A stretch of 64,000 nt of DNA from CAIZGX01 sp044239865 (GTDB lineage: Bacteria; Bacteroidota; Bacteroidia; Flavobacteriales_D; Sanyastnellaceae), in contig JBIIAO010000001.1 of NCBI GenBank assembly GCA_044239865.1, forward strand, positions 682,001-746,000, read 5' to 3'. Position numbers and translations under genes: made by a program. Positions 34,435-41,610 of this stretch are shown in pieces (positions within the stretch are counted from its first letter, which is position 1; the number at the start of each line of letters is the position of its first letter). The notes under the pieces were generated by a model. It saw only the letters and a list, made by a program, of their open reading frames with translations. It was not told the origin of the DNA and ran no database searches.

Positions 34435-35157
34435 AATTTCAGAAGTAGGGAGGACCAACCGAAAACCATTATACGCTGAATTTTCCTCCATAAGAGTTTC
34501 ATAAGCATTATCACTTCTTGTTGAACTGAGACATTCCCAAGCAGGACTATCATAACAACCTCCACGAATAATTCGGAACTCTCCATTATCAGGTCCTTTT
34601 GGATTGTTCGAACCAAGTATATCGTTTCGGTAAAGACCATACCAATCTGAACAGTACTCAAATACATTTCCGCTCATGTCGTAAATTCCAAGTTCATTGG
34701 GCTTTTTTGCTTTAACTATATGCAAAGTCTCGCCTGAATTATTTCGATACCATCCAACTTCATTCAAGTCATTACTGCCGGCATATTTATAACCTTGACT
34801 TCTAGAACCGCCTCTTGATGAATATTCCCATTCCGCTTCTGTCGGTAAACGGTAATTCTTTATAGTAATACGGTTCAATTTTTTAATAAACTTAAGAGCA
34901 TCTTCAAAGGAAACGTTTGTTACTGGCATACCTTTCCAGACTTTGGATTCACTAGGATTTTTTCCTACAACTAATTCGTATAATTCTTGTGTTACCGGAG
35001 TTGTTTGTATTGAAAACGAGGATATTTCAACCATATGTGGAATTACGTCCTCTGGTTTATTGGTGCCAACAGGAACCTCAGTCCCCATTAAAAATGTGCC
35101 TCCTTCGACGTATACAAAATCCTTGATTAATTCTTTAATGCGTTTTTTATTTTTCAT
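34396..35157 (-). CDS. Formylglycine-generating-enzyme-like (SUMF1 domain) protein, no signal peptide
   Basis: 253 residues. The SUMF1 domain begins FVYVEGGTFLMGTEVPVG, continues with YRLPTEAEWEYSSRGG, GNVFEYCSDWYG and FRIIRGGCYDSPAWE, and ends NGFRLVLP plus a basic tail. It is homologous to the secreted 31165 protein but lacks a signal peptide (the N-terminus is MKNKKRIKELIKDF), so is probably cytoplasmic. Convergent with C3, overlapping it by 39 bp. Catalytic status unknown. Confidence 0.85.
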   Translation of the reverse strand: MKNKKRIKELIKDFVYVEGGTFLMGTEVPVGTNKPEDVIPHMVEISSFSIQTTPVTQELYELVVGKNPSESKVWKGMPVTNVSFEDALKFIKKLNRITIKNYRLPTEAEWEYSSRGGSRSQGYKYAGSNDLNEVGWYRNNSGETLHIVKAKKPNELGIYDMSGNVFEYCSDWYGLYRNDILGSNNPKGPDNGEFRIIRGGCYDSPAWECLSSTRSDNAYETLMEENSAYNGFRLVLPTSEISFFQRVRNIFTK

Positions 35158-35264
35158 GAATTCAAACTAGTAGATTTCAAGAATAAAGATATTAATTTTA
35201 TTATATGTAACATGATAAAAGTAATTTTAAATCAACCATTAAATTTGCTATTAGAACATGATGT

Positions 35265-35295
35265 GTCAGAAATTGGAACGGACCTTTCTAAGTCA
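35265..35295 (+). repeat. 31-bp direct repeat, left copy
   Basis: Begins GTCAGAAATTGGAACGG; a near-copy at 37869-37899 differs at three to four positions. Between the two copies lie the AbiEi-like gene, a small RNA copy and hipBA. Confidence 0.6.
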
Positions 35296-35303
35296 TGTTG
35301 TAG

Positions 35304-35376
35304 ATTCGCAGAATTGATCACGCAGTGATTTGTGTGATCGCTTGCGATTGATTCGAAGAATTGATCATAACGTGAT
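35304..35376. repeat. Mini-hairpin array (linker tg)
   Basis: Units ATTC-GCA-GAAT, ATCAC-GCA-GTGAT, ATCGC-TT-GCGAT, ATTC-GAA-GAAT and ATCA-TAACG-TGAT. It lies just upstream of the AbiEi-like gene. Confidence 0.8.
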
Positions 35377-35429
35377 TTATTTTCTTTTATCTGAGAAAAG
35401 TGTTGTTTTTAACATCTAATTCAGATGGA

Positions 35430-36038
35430 ATGTACGTCCAGTTCCGAAATCACTTTGCTAAGATGCCAATTCTTTCCTTAGGGGAAATTGCATTGGCGTT
35501 TCCAAAATTAGACAAAAGACGTTTAAATGAATGGAGCAAAAAAGGCTACATTGAAAATGTAAAGCGTGGTTTTTATCGGTTTACAGATCTTCCCAAACAA
35601 GAAGGAGTGAGGCTCTTTTCCGCAAATAAAATTTATAACCCCTCATACATTTCATTGGAAAGTGCTTTGTCCTTCCATCAAATAATTCCAGAGTCAGTCT
35701 TTACCGTTACTTCTGTTTCAACATTGAATACTACAAGTTTGAAATCTCCATTGGGGAACTTCAGTTACAGTCACCTTAAAGAAAATCTATATTTCGGAAA
35801 TATATTGGTTGAGATCAATGGATTAACTGTTTCAATGGCTAGTTTGGAGAAGGCGTTGCTCGATTACCTGTACCTTCATTCCGAGTTAAAATCTGTTTCA
35901 GACTTTCAAGCTTTACGTTGGAATATTGAAGGTTTAAGAAAAATGAATATTCAAAAGATGGAAGATTATTTGTCGCAATTCAACAAAAAGATATTGTCAC
36001 AGCGTTATTCGTTTCTTAATAAATACATTTATGATTAA
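35430..36038 (+). CDS. AbiEi-like type IV antitoxin (orphan)
   Basis: About 202 residues from the ATG at 35430; a GTG at 35400 would add ten residues. The N-terminus has a winged-helix pattern (FAKMPILSLGEIALAFP, RRLNEWSKKGYIENVKRGFYRF), and the middle has YNPSYISLESALSFHQIIPE and VSMASLEKALLDYLYLHSE, as in AbiEi antitoxins. AbiEi normally precedes a nucleotidyltransferase toxin AbiEii in the same operon; none follows here. A short AbiEii-like tail lies at 38225, so the partner may have been lost. Confidence 0.75.
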   Translation: MYVQFRNHFAKMPILSLGEIALAFPKLDKRRLNEWSKKGYIENVKRGFYRFTDLPKQEGVRLFSANKIYNPSYISLESALSFHQIIPESVFTVTSVSTLNTTSLKSPLGNFSYSHLKENLYFGNILVEINGLTVSMASLEKALLDYLYLHSELKSVSDFQALRWNIEGLRKMNIQKMEDYLSQFNKKILSQRYSFLNKYIYD

Positions 36039-36106
36039 AAAACGCTTTTGGATATTTTTTTCAAAGCCAACGGCTGTTAGAGGACATTGAATCCTATATT
36101 ATCTTA

Positions 36107-36171
36107 TTAAAAAAGAAACGCCTTCATTTCTGAAGGCGTCGGACATGAGATACTATCACATGTGGGGTTCT
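36107..36171 (-). ncRNA. Putative small RNA, copy 2
   Basis: Same layout as copies 1 and 3. A TATATTTG -7 box lies at 36178-36185, then the upstream hairpin 36143-36163 (ACATGAGATA with TATCACATGT, one mismatch), then a perfect terminator stem at 36118-36139 with a T-rich run. The upstream stem differs from copies 1 and 3 by a paired change (T-A to C-G). It lies between the convergent 3' ends of the AbiEi-like gene and hipA. Confidence 0.5.
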
Positions 36172-36224
36172 TGAATACAAATATAAAATAAATCGAAATT
36201 CAATAATTGCTTTAGAGATTGAAC

Positions 36225-37496
36225 CTAAAGCAAACGAATAAAATCCCTACCGATACTTTGGATAATCCGCGCAGGCAAATTCAATTCACTCGCTAGTTCA
36301 TTCCAATAGGTAATGGCATCTTGAATGTCCTGAATAGTCTTTTTTGGATTTTTAATCGTGAATGTTTCGGCAATGGAAAGCACATCTGACAATGTAATAT
36401 CGACACGCTTCCCATTTATTGACAACGCTCTGCTGGTTCTCGTGTAATTCATTAAAGGATTCAACGAATAGGTGATGTCATAAGCTGGAGAAATATTCCA
36501 TTTGTCTTGTTCCTCATCATAAATGAACGAATGATTTTTCAAGTGGTCGTCGGAGTTAATGAAGACTACATTAAAAACCATGCGTTTAAATAGTTCTTCT
36601 ATGTCGCGATGAGGAACCTTAAGAAACAAAGCAAGTTCAAATAGATTTTCGTAGCTGGAATCCTTTGAACTTTGATAATCCCATCCCGTTAATCCGGTTG
36701 CCGTTAAAACATGTTTCTTTTTTCCATTTTGTCGATCAAAACGAAGCGTAGCAAAATGTTTCTGCTCGATCAGTTTGGATGGCATCATCCTAATCCCGAT
36801 ATGTTTCGCTGTGAGATAGTAACTGTATTCAATGAGCTCACGACTATAGCCAAGCTCGTCATCTAAATGCAATTTGATTAAATAGTGGTTGTATTCAGAA
36901 GCGTAATTCAAATCACCGGGAATAATTTCTCCCGAAGTTTTGTGTTCTGAAATAAGAATTTTAGGTCTGGCGCCACCTGCCGAAGAACCAATTTTGAAAA
37001 TATTCAATAACGCCTCATGATTGAGCTTCGATTCATGCTGTTCATCTTTAGCTTGTAAAACCTCTTTCAAAACAGCAATGATTTCAGTGAGATCAATTGA
37101 CGAGGATTGAGGAAGTTCTTTGCTCGGACGATATTCCAAAGCTCCCATTCCACGATCTGCCACATAGGCCAATTGCTCAATGACAGAAATTTGATTGAAT
37201 TCCTTACTGCCTGATTCCATCCACTTTTTAAAAATAATATTTCCGAAAACATCTGGCAATGAATCGGCAATTAGGGGAGGAAGTCCTCGAAATGTTTCTG
37301 AATTATATTGACTAAACACTTGAACATTCGGCGTTCGTTTTAATATACCCGTTGATGGAAATAAGTTGTAAAAACGATCACTTTGAAGAAACTCAGGATT
37401 GTATTGAAAAGAAGATTTCTTCTGATGCTCATCAAATCCCAACCTCCCAATTTCTTGTCCGAAGCAAAATACCGATATGATGTCATTCTTCGCCAT
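36225..37496 (-). CDS. hipA: HipA-type serine/threonine kinase toxin
   Basis: A 423-residue protein. The N-terminal domain (FCFGQEIGRLGFD, then LPPLIADSLPDVFG) is followed by a P-loop-like SSAGGARPKILI segment (the autophosphorylation Ser region of HipA). The catalytic loop reads NSDDHLKNHSF, with the metal-binding Asp in SPAYDITYS. HipA of E. coli phosphorylates glutamyl-tRNA synthetase, causing persistence; the target here is not known. It starts 4 bp after hipB, forming a standard hipBA operon. A likely accessory module within the island. Confidence 0.92.
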   Translation of the reverse strand: MAKNDIISVFCFGQEIGRLGFDEHQKKSSFQYNPEFLQSDRFYNLFPSTGILKRTPNVQVFSQYNSETFRGLPPLIADSLPDVFGNIIFKKWMESGSKEFNQISVIEQLAYVADRGMGALEYRPSKELPQSSSIDLTEIIAVLKEVLQAKDEQHESKLNHEALLNIFKIGSSAGGARPKILISEHKTSGEIIPGDLNYASEYNHYLIKLHLDDELGYSRELIEYSYYLTAKHIGIRMMPSKLIEQKHFATLRFDRQNGKKKHVLTATGLTGWDYQSSKDSSYENLFELALFLKVPHRDIEELFKRMVFNVVFINSDDHLKNHSFIYDEEQDKWNISPAYDITYSLNPLMNYTRTSRALSINGKRVDITLSDVLSIAETFTIKNPKKTIQDIQDAITYWNELASELNLPARIIQSIGRDFIRLL

Positions 37497-37500
37497 TGTA

Positions 37501-37770
37501 TTAGTATAAAGAAGTCATTTGTTCGTTTTCATTTCGTTTATCGATTAAGAATTGATTCAACCCAACCATCGCATCAAAATGATTAAAAACCTTAAGCAAG
37601 GTGTCAATGGTAAAGTTCTTACCAGATTCCAAATTCTGAATTGTAATTCTGGAAAGATCAAGTTGTTCTGCTAATTCCTGCTGAGAAAGCTTTTGCTTTT
37701 TGCGAAGAGACTTTACCAACTGTCCAATTTCTGATTTGACGTCTTTTATTTTTAGATTCTTGGTGAACAT
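37501..37770 (-). CDS. hipB: HipB-type XRE-family antitoxin
   Basis: About 89 residues from the ATG at 37770; an in-frame ATG at 37800 is rejected because a TATATTTG -7 box lies at 37789-37796, downstream of it. The HTH reads LVKSLRKKQKLSQQELAEQL, then LDLSRITIQNLESGKNFTI. It should bind HipA and repress its own operon. A perfect 16-bp palindrome at 37815-37830 near the -33 region is a candidate operator. Confidence 0.9.
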   Translation of the reverse strand: MFTKNLKIKDVKSEIGQLVKSLRKKQKLSQQELAEQLDLSRITIQNLESGKNFTIDTLLKVFNHFDAMVGLNQFLIDKRNENEQMTSLY

Positions 37771-37788
37771 ATTACATATTATAACATT

Positions 37789-37796
37789 CAAATATA
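37789..37796 (-). promoter_or_regulatory. -7 box of the hipBA operon
   Basis: The minus strand reads TATATTTG, 18 nt before the chosen hipB ATG. Confidence 0.6.
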
Positions 37797-37814
37797 TCAA
37801 TTAATATTCAATTA

Positions 37815-37830
37815 GCATAATTAATTATGC
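37815..37830. promoter_or_regulatory. Candidate HipB operator palindrome
   Basis: GCATAATTAATTATGC is a perfect 16-bp palindrome, placed upstream of the hipBA -7 box near the -33 position. Its assignment as operator is inference. Confidence 0.4.
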
Positions 37831-37868
37831 ATTTTGACTGAAGTGGATTTGATCTCAGTAGATTTAGA

Positions 37869-37899
37869 GTCAGAAATTGGAACGGTCCATTCTAACTCA
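37869..37899 (+). repeat. 31-bp direct repeat, right copy
   Basis: The partner of 35265-35295. With that copy it brackets the AbiEi-like gene and hipBA. Confidence 0.6.
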
Positions 37900-38077
37900 G
37901 GCTTCTTAAAAAGTATATTTATAATTGAACTTGGTTTGAGAAAGTTTGCTATATTATTTCATGTAATTACATTCAACCTGAAGGGATTGTGTATGCATTT
38001 GCTTTAAAATATAATTTCACGCAGCGTTAAAATATAATTTCCGCACAGCGCTAACTTATAGAATTACTGCAAATTAA

Positions 38078-38185
38078 ACGAATGGCAACTCCTCAAGAGT
38101 TGACCAGAACATCGTTCCCTTTGCGGAATTCATTTCTAAATTGGTTCAAAAAGGATTGGAAAACGAACCGGTCGCAAAAATATAA
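38078..38185 (+). pseudogene. Gene fragment, C-terminal tail possibly of a Fic-type protein
   Basis: An open stretch without a start, ending DQNIVPFAEFISKLVQKG and then LENEPVAKI before TAA. The PFAEFI-x-x-LV-x-KG pattern resembles the end of Fic-domain proteins. It sits in the roughly 750-bp decayed gap 37801-38554, which holds no intact gene; an AT-rich direct repeat (TAAAATATAATTTC with cagcg) lies just before it. Confidence 0.3.
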
Positions 38186-38224
38186 TTTTGAACACTCATT
38201 ATCAATCATTGTCAATCCTTTGAC

Positions 38225-38326
38225 ATGAACACCATGGCAAAAGATGTTGAGCCCTTTTTATTTCAATCTTCCGACACTAAGAAGGTCATTCATTTTGAAA
38301 AATTTATTGAGCAACAATCGCTATGA
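38225..38326 (+). pseudogene. Gene fragment, possible C-terminal tail of an AbiEii-type toxin
   Basis: A 33-codon open frame MNTMAKDVEPFLFQSSDTKK...FEKFIEQQSL followed by TGA. DVEPFLF and the trailing amphipathic helix resemble tails of AbiEii/DUF1814 nucleotidyltransferases. If so, it is the remnant of the toxin partner missing behind the AbiEi-like gene at 35430. The family assignment is from memory of the motif and is weak. Confidence 0.3.
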
Positions 38327-38332
38327 TTTTTT

Positions 38333-38577
38333 TTGTAAAAAGAAACGCCCTCATTGCTGAAGGCGTCGGACATAGGATACTATCTTATGTGTGGATCTTG
38401 AATACAAATTTAGATGAGAAAGTTTTTTTACAATCTATTTGGCAATATTATTATTTTATCTCCGTATTAAAATAAGAATTCAGAAATTAGCGCGCTCTTA
38501 TCTAATTCAGAAGTTACCGGTTCATAAACGTATTAACCTCTAATTCTGATAGCCATGAAAAAGTTCACATTCATTCT
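38333..38577. repeat. 245-bp direct repeat (copy 2)
   Basis: The partner of 31966-32210: small RNA unit, its promoter, the leader and the start of a family A gene. Confidence 0.8.
38337..38399 (-). ncRNA. Putative small RNA, copy 3
   Basis: Minus-strand TAAATTTG box at 38405-38412 with TTG at 38431-38433 (18-nt spacer), upstream hairpin 38370-38390, terminator hairpin 38345-38366 and a T-rich run. Very similar to copy 1; it is divergent from the family A gene at 38555. Confidence 0.5.
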
Positions 38578-38758
38578 TGTTGCGGTTTATTTAATGTCTT
38601 TCCTTTTGCAACGATTCATTGGTTTGCCAGGCTATCCAATACATTGGCACGAATTCTTAGCACAATGGGGACTACTGAATAAGTTCATTCAAATCTTCTT
38701 TGTTGTTCCATGCGGTATGCATGCGCTCTATCGATTAACAAAAGATTATTCAATATAA
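38555..38758 (+). CDS. Family A small membrane protein (A2)
   Basis: 67 residues: MKKFTFILVAVYLMSFLLQ, a variable centre, then FIQIFFVVPCGMHALYRLTK. The leader and first codons match the 32188 copy almost base for base while the middle is diverged. Unlike A1 and A3 it is followed by a family C gene, not family B. Confidence 0.65.
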   Translation: MKKFTFILVAVYLMSFLLQRFIGLPGYPIHWHEFLAQWGLLNKFIQIFFVVPCGMHALYRLTKDYSI

Positions 38759-38785
38759 ATATCAACAAATTTAAAATAATGAACA

Positions 38786-39241
38786 ATGAAAACCATCTTG
38801 CTCAGCGCAATTGCATTACTGCATACAATTGCCAACAACGCCCAAATCATCGAGGTTTCGCTTGCCTCCAGTAGAAAATATAGTCACGCAGTTGGTATTT
38901 CCACCAGAGAAGCCATGTATACCGATTCAATTAACTACGCCAATTCGGTAAGAAATGACAATGTTGCAGTATTCGATTTCAACGAAAAAAAATTCAAGTT
39001 AAATAATTTCCCTGCTTGCGAAATCATTCAGGTCAACACAAACGCTAATGTTTTAGATTGTGTTATTCTAGACAATGGAGTGAATGTACATTTCAAATTA
39101 GGGAAAAACGAAAGAGGTATCATGCAGTTCCTGTCTGAATGGGAATGGGAAGGAAAAGTGAACGGTTATTTCACCCTGAATTCAGATGTTAGATATTCCA
39201 TACAAAACGATGGGACTCAGGTGGCAGCAGCGGATCATTAG
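38786..39241 (+). CDS. Family C small secreted protein (C4)
   Basis: 151 residues; signal peptide ends NNAQ. It is the most diverged family C member: YSHAVGISTREAMYTDSINY, then NVLDCVILDNG, FLSEWEWEGKVNGYF, and a short extra tail (DGTQVAAADH). Function unknown. Confidence 0.75.
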   Translation: MKTILLSAIALLHTIANNAQIIEVSLASSRKYSHAVGISTREAMYTDSINYANSVRNDNVAVFDFNEKKFKLNNFPACEIIQVNTNANVLDCVILDNGVNVHFKLGKNERGIMQFLSEWEWEGKVNGYFTLNSDVRYSIQNDGTQVAAADH

Positions 39242-39319
39242 CATGCAACGAACAATCCGCTTTTCACGAAATAGAAAGTATTCTGTTAAAATATTCAATA
39301 ACCCTTAATTCTAATTGCC

Positions 39320-39520
39320 ATGAAAAAGTTCACATTCATTTTTATTACGGTGCACATTGTGACTCAAATGTTATTCGACACATTTGTACCCGCAGTGCCG
39401 GAGCCTTGGTCAATTTTCTGGATTTGGGTCAATGTCATCAACCGTTTCTTTTTGGTCTTAGTCGTTGTCCCATGCGGAATGTACACACTTTACCAATCCA
39501 TCAAAGATTACATTAAATAA
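39320..39520 (+). CDS. Family A small membrane protein (A3)
   Basis: 66 residues, close to A1: MKKFTFIFITVHIVTQML, VPEPWSIFWIWVNVINRFF, then VVPCGMYTLYQSI. The upstream small RNA unit seen at A1 and A2 is absent here; only the last 30 bp or so of the leader are similar. Confidence 0.65.
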   Translation: MKKFTFIFITVHIVTQMLFDTFVPAVPEPWSIFWIWVNVINRFFLVLVVVPCGMYTLYQSIKDYIK

Positions 39521-39542
39521 TAAACCTCTAAATCTCACCATC

Positions 39543-39743
39543 ATGAAAAAGCAACGTACCGCACTTGTAGTGCTTATCTTTCTAACCAGTTTATTATTCT
39601 TCACAAAGAAAGGACTCCAATGGTTTGCCAGTGATCCTGGTAGTCTTATCCAAGACTTTGGTATGCTAAGTCATCACTTGCTATACATGGTAGTCTTACC
39701 GTTAGCAGGTTGGATTTTATTAAAATCGAATAACAATACTTAA
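39543..39743 (+). CDS. Family B small membrane protein (B2)
   Basis: 66 residues from ATG 39543; the longer frame from 39465 overlaps A3. MKKQRTALVVLIFLTSLLFF, WFASDPGSLIQDFGM, then VLPLAGWILLKSNN. Nearly identical at both ends to B1. The A3-B2-D2 order repeats the earlier A1-B1-C/D order. Confidence 0.65.
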   Translation: MKKQRTALVVLIFLTSLLFFTKKGLQWFASDPGSLIQDFGMLSHHLLYMVVLPLAGWILLKSNNNT

Positions 39744-39755
39744 AATGAATTAGCC

Positions 39756-40223
39756 ATGAAATGCCCAACACATTTTTTCTTATTGGCAGTTGTATTCGCG
39801 CTTCCAGTAATTGCTCAAGCACAGGTGTACGAAGTCCATACCGATACCATTCAGTATTTCGAACATCCAATTGAAATGAAATTTCTTGAGGCTTTGGAGT
39901 CTGAACAAATTACATACACAAGACTGGGTGAGGGAGATGTTCAATACACCATTGATTTGGAAAATAGAAAGCTGACCTTGATTCAAGCTTCGGGAGTTGA
40001 GAGTTTTACTTTCGAAATAACGGAAGTTTTTAGTTCTCCTGAAGATGTAATCACATCTTTTGAATGTGTCGATAAGAAAGGATTTGTTGGCGTCATTGCA
40101 CTTTATAGAACAGAGGGCGAAGGAATTAATATGCTCGTCGAATACAAGATCAGTGAAACCGTAACGGAAGGGTATATGTGTTTCGATGTTTCTGTTGATG
40201 AAGAGTTGTTTTCAAATCAATAA
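39756..40223 (+). CDS. Family D small secreted protein (D2)
   Basis: 155 residues; signal peptide MKCPTHFFLLAVVFALPV, ending QAQ. Close paralogue of D1: VYEVHTDTIQYFEHPIEMKF and a final EGYMCFDVSVDEELFSNQ; differences are mostly in the middle third. Function unknown. Confidence 0.75.
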   Translation: MKCPTHFFLLAVVFALPVIAQAQVYEVHTDTIQYFEHPIEMKFLEALESEQITYTRLGEGDVQYTIDLENRKLTLIQASGVESFTFEITEVFSSPEDVITSFECVDKKGFVGVIALYRTEGEGINMLVEYKISETVTEGYMCFDVSVDEELFSNQ

Positions 40224-40231
40224 TTAACGTT

Positions 40232-40765
40232 ATGAAAATCACACTTTCAATGATCACCATTTTTCTTGCAATCTTCGGCGCTAATGGGCAAGAAGCTGCT
40301 TATTTCTACCCTCATTTCGAAGAGTTATTTGTTCTCGATTCATTGAACATTCCGTACTTACCAATCCCTGAGCGAAATGGAATTAGTCCAGTAGGAAGGA
40401 CCTATTCTACGGCAAAGGGAGTTAAGAAACACAACGCGTATTTTCATAACAATGAATTTGATTTTTTACCATCGCCGAATACACCAAGAGTAAAACTAAA
40501 CACTTTTTTCAGCTCCTATAAATTTTATACCGAAGGTGATCGATTCATGGTAATGATGATGGAAATGCAAAATTTCGATATTTTGGGTTTTGCAATAATT
40601 CCATTGTCGGGAGGGAAGTACAAATCGGTCGAAATACTAGAATATTATACCGATAATAATACTTACGGGACTATCGTCTTGCTTCAAGTGCAATCCGGCG
40701 AGATGACATTCATTGATCAAATCCAACATCCTGTTAGCTTGGACTGGGAACCTATGTTCGACTAG
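40232..40765 (+). CDS. Family E small secreted protein (E1)
   Basis: 177 residues; signal peptide ends NGQ. It starts EAAYFYPHFEELFVLDSLNI, then PYLPIPERNG, KKHNAYFHNNEFDF, and SGGKYKSVEI before TIVLLQVQSGEM. It shares DSLNIPY-x-PI-x-x-RNG and LSGGKYKSV with the 40909 paralogue. Immediately after its stop is a fragment of a family C gene end. Function unknown. Confidence 0.75.
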   Translation: MKITLSMITIFLAIFGANGQEAAYFYPHFEELFVLDSLNIPYLPIPERNGISPVGRTYSTAKGVKKHNAYFHNNEFDFLPSPNTPRVKLNTFFSSYKFYTEGDRFMVMMMEMQNFDILGFAIIPLSGGKYKSVEILEYYTDNNTYGTIVLLQVQSGEMTFIDQIQHPVSLDWEPMFD

Positions 40766-40768
40766 GGG

Positions 40769-40822
40769 CGTATTGACGGTTCGTTCTCGAAGGGAGAGGA
40801 TGTTTGCTATTCTTTAAGTTAA
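40769..40822 (+). pseudogene. Remnant of a family C gene 3' end
   Basis: Reads RIDGSFSKGEDVCYSLS and stop, which aligns with RIYGSFSFGEDVSYSLKE at the end of the 34000 gene. It is a leftover from recombination or deletion within the paralogue array. Confidence 0.75.
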
Positions 40823-40908
40823 GAGGAGGTAAGAAAAAGGTATGAGGATGTGAGATGGAGCTTAGTTATTTAGTTAATATTTTCAATAATAATAAATCAT
40901 CAATTACA

Positions 40909-41430
40909 ATGAAATCAATAATTCTTTCCTCCCTTTTCCTTTTAGTGGGTTTATTATCCAAGGCACAGGAGACACAATACTTTTTTCCTGATTATGCATG
41001 TCAATATGTTTTAGATTCACTTAATATTCCATATGTTCCCATTGCACAAAGGAATGGAACAGCTCCAATATATTCCAATGGAGAATTTCCGAGAAGTATA
41101 AAAAAACATAAAAAGTACTTTAATAATAACGAGTTTGAATTTTGTCCAAATGAAAATACTCCGGCAATTGAATGGTCTGAATTTTCAAAGACTCTGGTCT
41201 TCATTAATGAGTTTGAATTGGGTTTAAGTGATTTGTTTTCTGTTTTTGATATTAAAGTAATAGGGTATTCAAAAATTAATTTATCCGGTGGGAAATATAA
41301 ATCAGTTCAAATTGTAGAAACAAGAGTTGATGCACAGAAGCAATATTCCACAATAGTTTTACTGGAGGATCAATCAGGGAGTGTGTTTTTTGTACATTGG
41401 ACGACCTATTCGATTTCAAAATATAAATAG
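40909..41430 (+). CDS. Family E small secreted protein (E2)
   Basis: 173 residues from ATG 40909 (signal peptide MKSIILSSLFLLVGLLSKAQ); an in-frame ATG at 40855 would put 18 extra residues before it. It has YFFPDYACQYVLDSLNIPYV, a KKHKKYFNNNEFEF stretch, then SGGKYKSVQI and TIVLLEDQSG. Last paralogue before the tRNA; function unknown. Confidence 0.75.
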   Translation: MKSIILSSLFLLVGLLSKAQETQYFFPDYACQYVLDSLNIPYVPIAQRNGTAPIYSNGEFPRSIKKHKKYFNNNEFEFCPNENTPAIEWSEFSKTLVFINEFELGLSDLFSVFDIKVIGYSKINLSGGKYKSVQIVETRVDAQKQYSTIVLLEDQSGSVFFVHWTTYSISKYK

Positions 41431-41570
41431 TAGAATACAAATACTTCAAATCATGAAATACTTTACGAGTCATAAAAACACCTGGAAATCAAAAATTAAT
41501 TTAGTTTTTTATAAGTGATAAGGGATTGGATTGTTTTACACAGTGTTTTACACAAACTGGTTTCAAAAAG

Positions 41571-41599
41571 AAAAACCCCTTGATTATCAAGGGGTTTTT
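41571..41599. terminator. Bidirectional intrinsic terminator after tRNA-Asp
   Basis: A perfect 13-bp stem (AAAAACCCCTTGA / TCAAGGGGTTTTT) with a 3-nt loop. It terminates the minus-strand tRNA and could also stop plus-strand transcripts from the island. Confidence 0.8.
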
Positions 41600-41610
41600 C
41601 TCTAAACTAG

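Noticed and set aside
35158..35429. Insertion sequence at the direct repeats
   Set aside because: No transposase or inverted terminal repeats are seen; only short direct repeats flank the module.
31966..38577. Integron attC sites
   Set aside because: The repeated hairpins have no attC core sites, only three copies exist, no integrase is present, and the layout fits a promoter-hairpin-terminator RNA.
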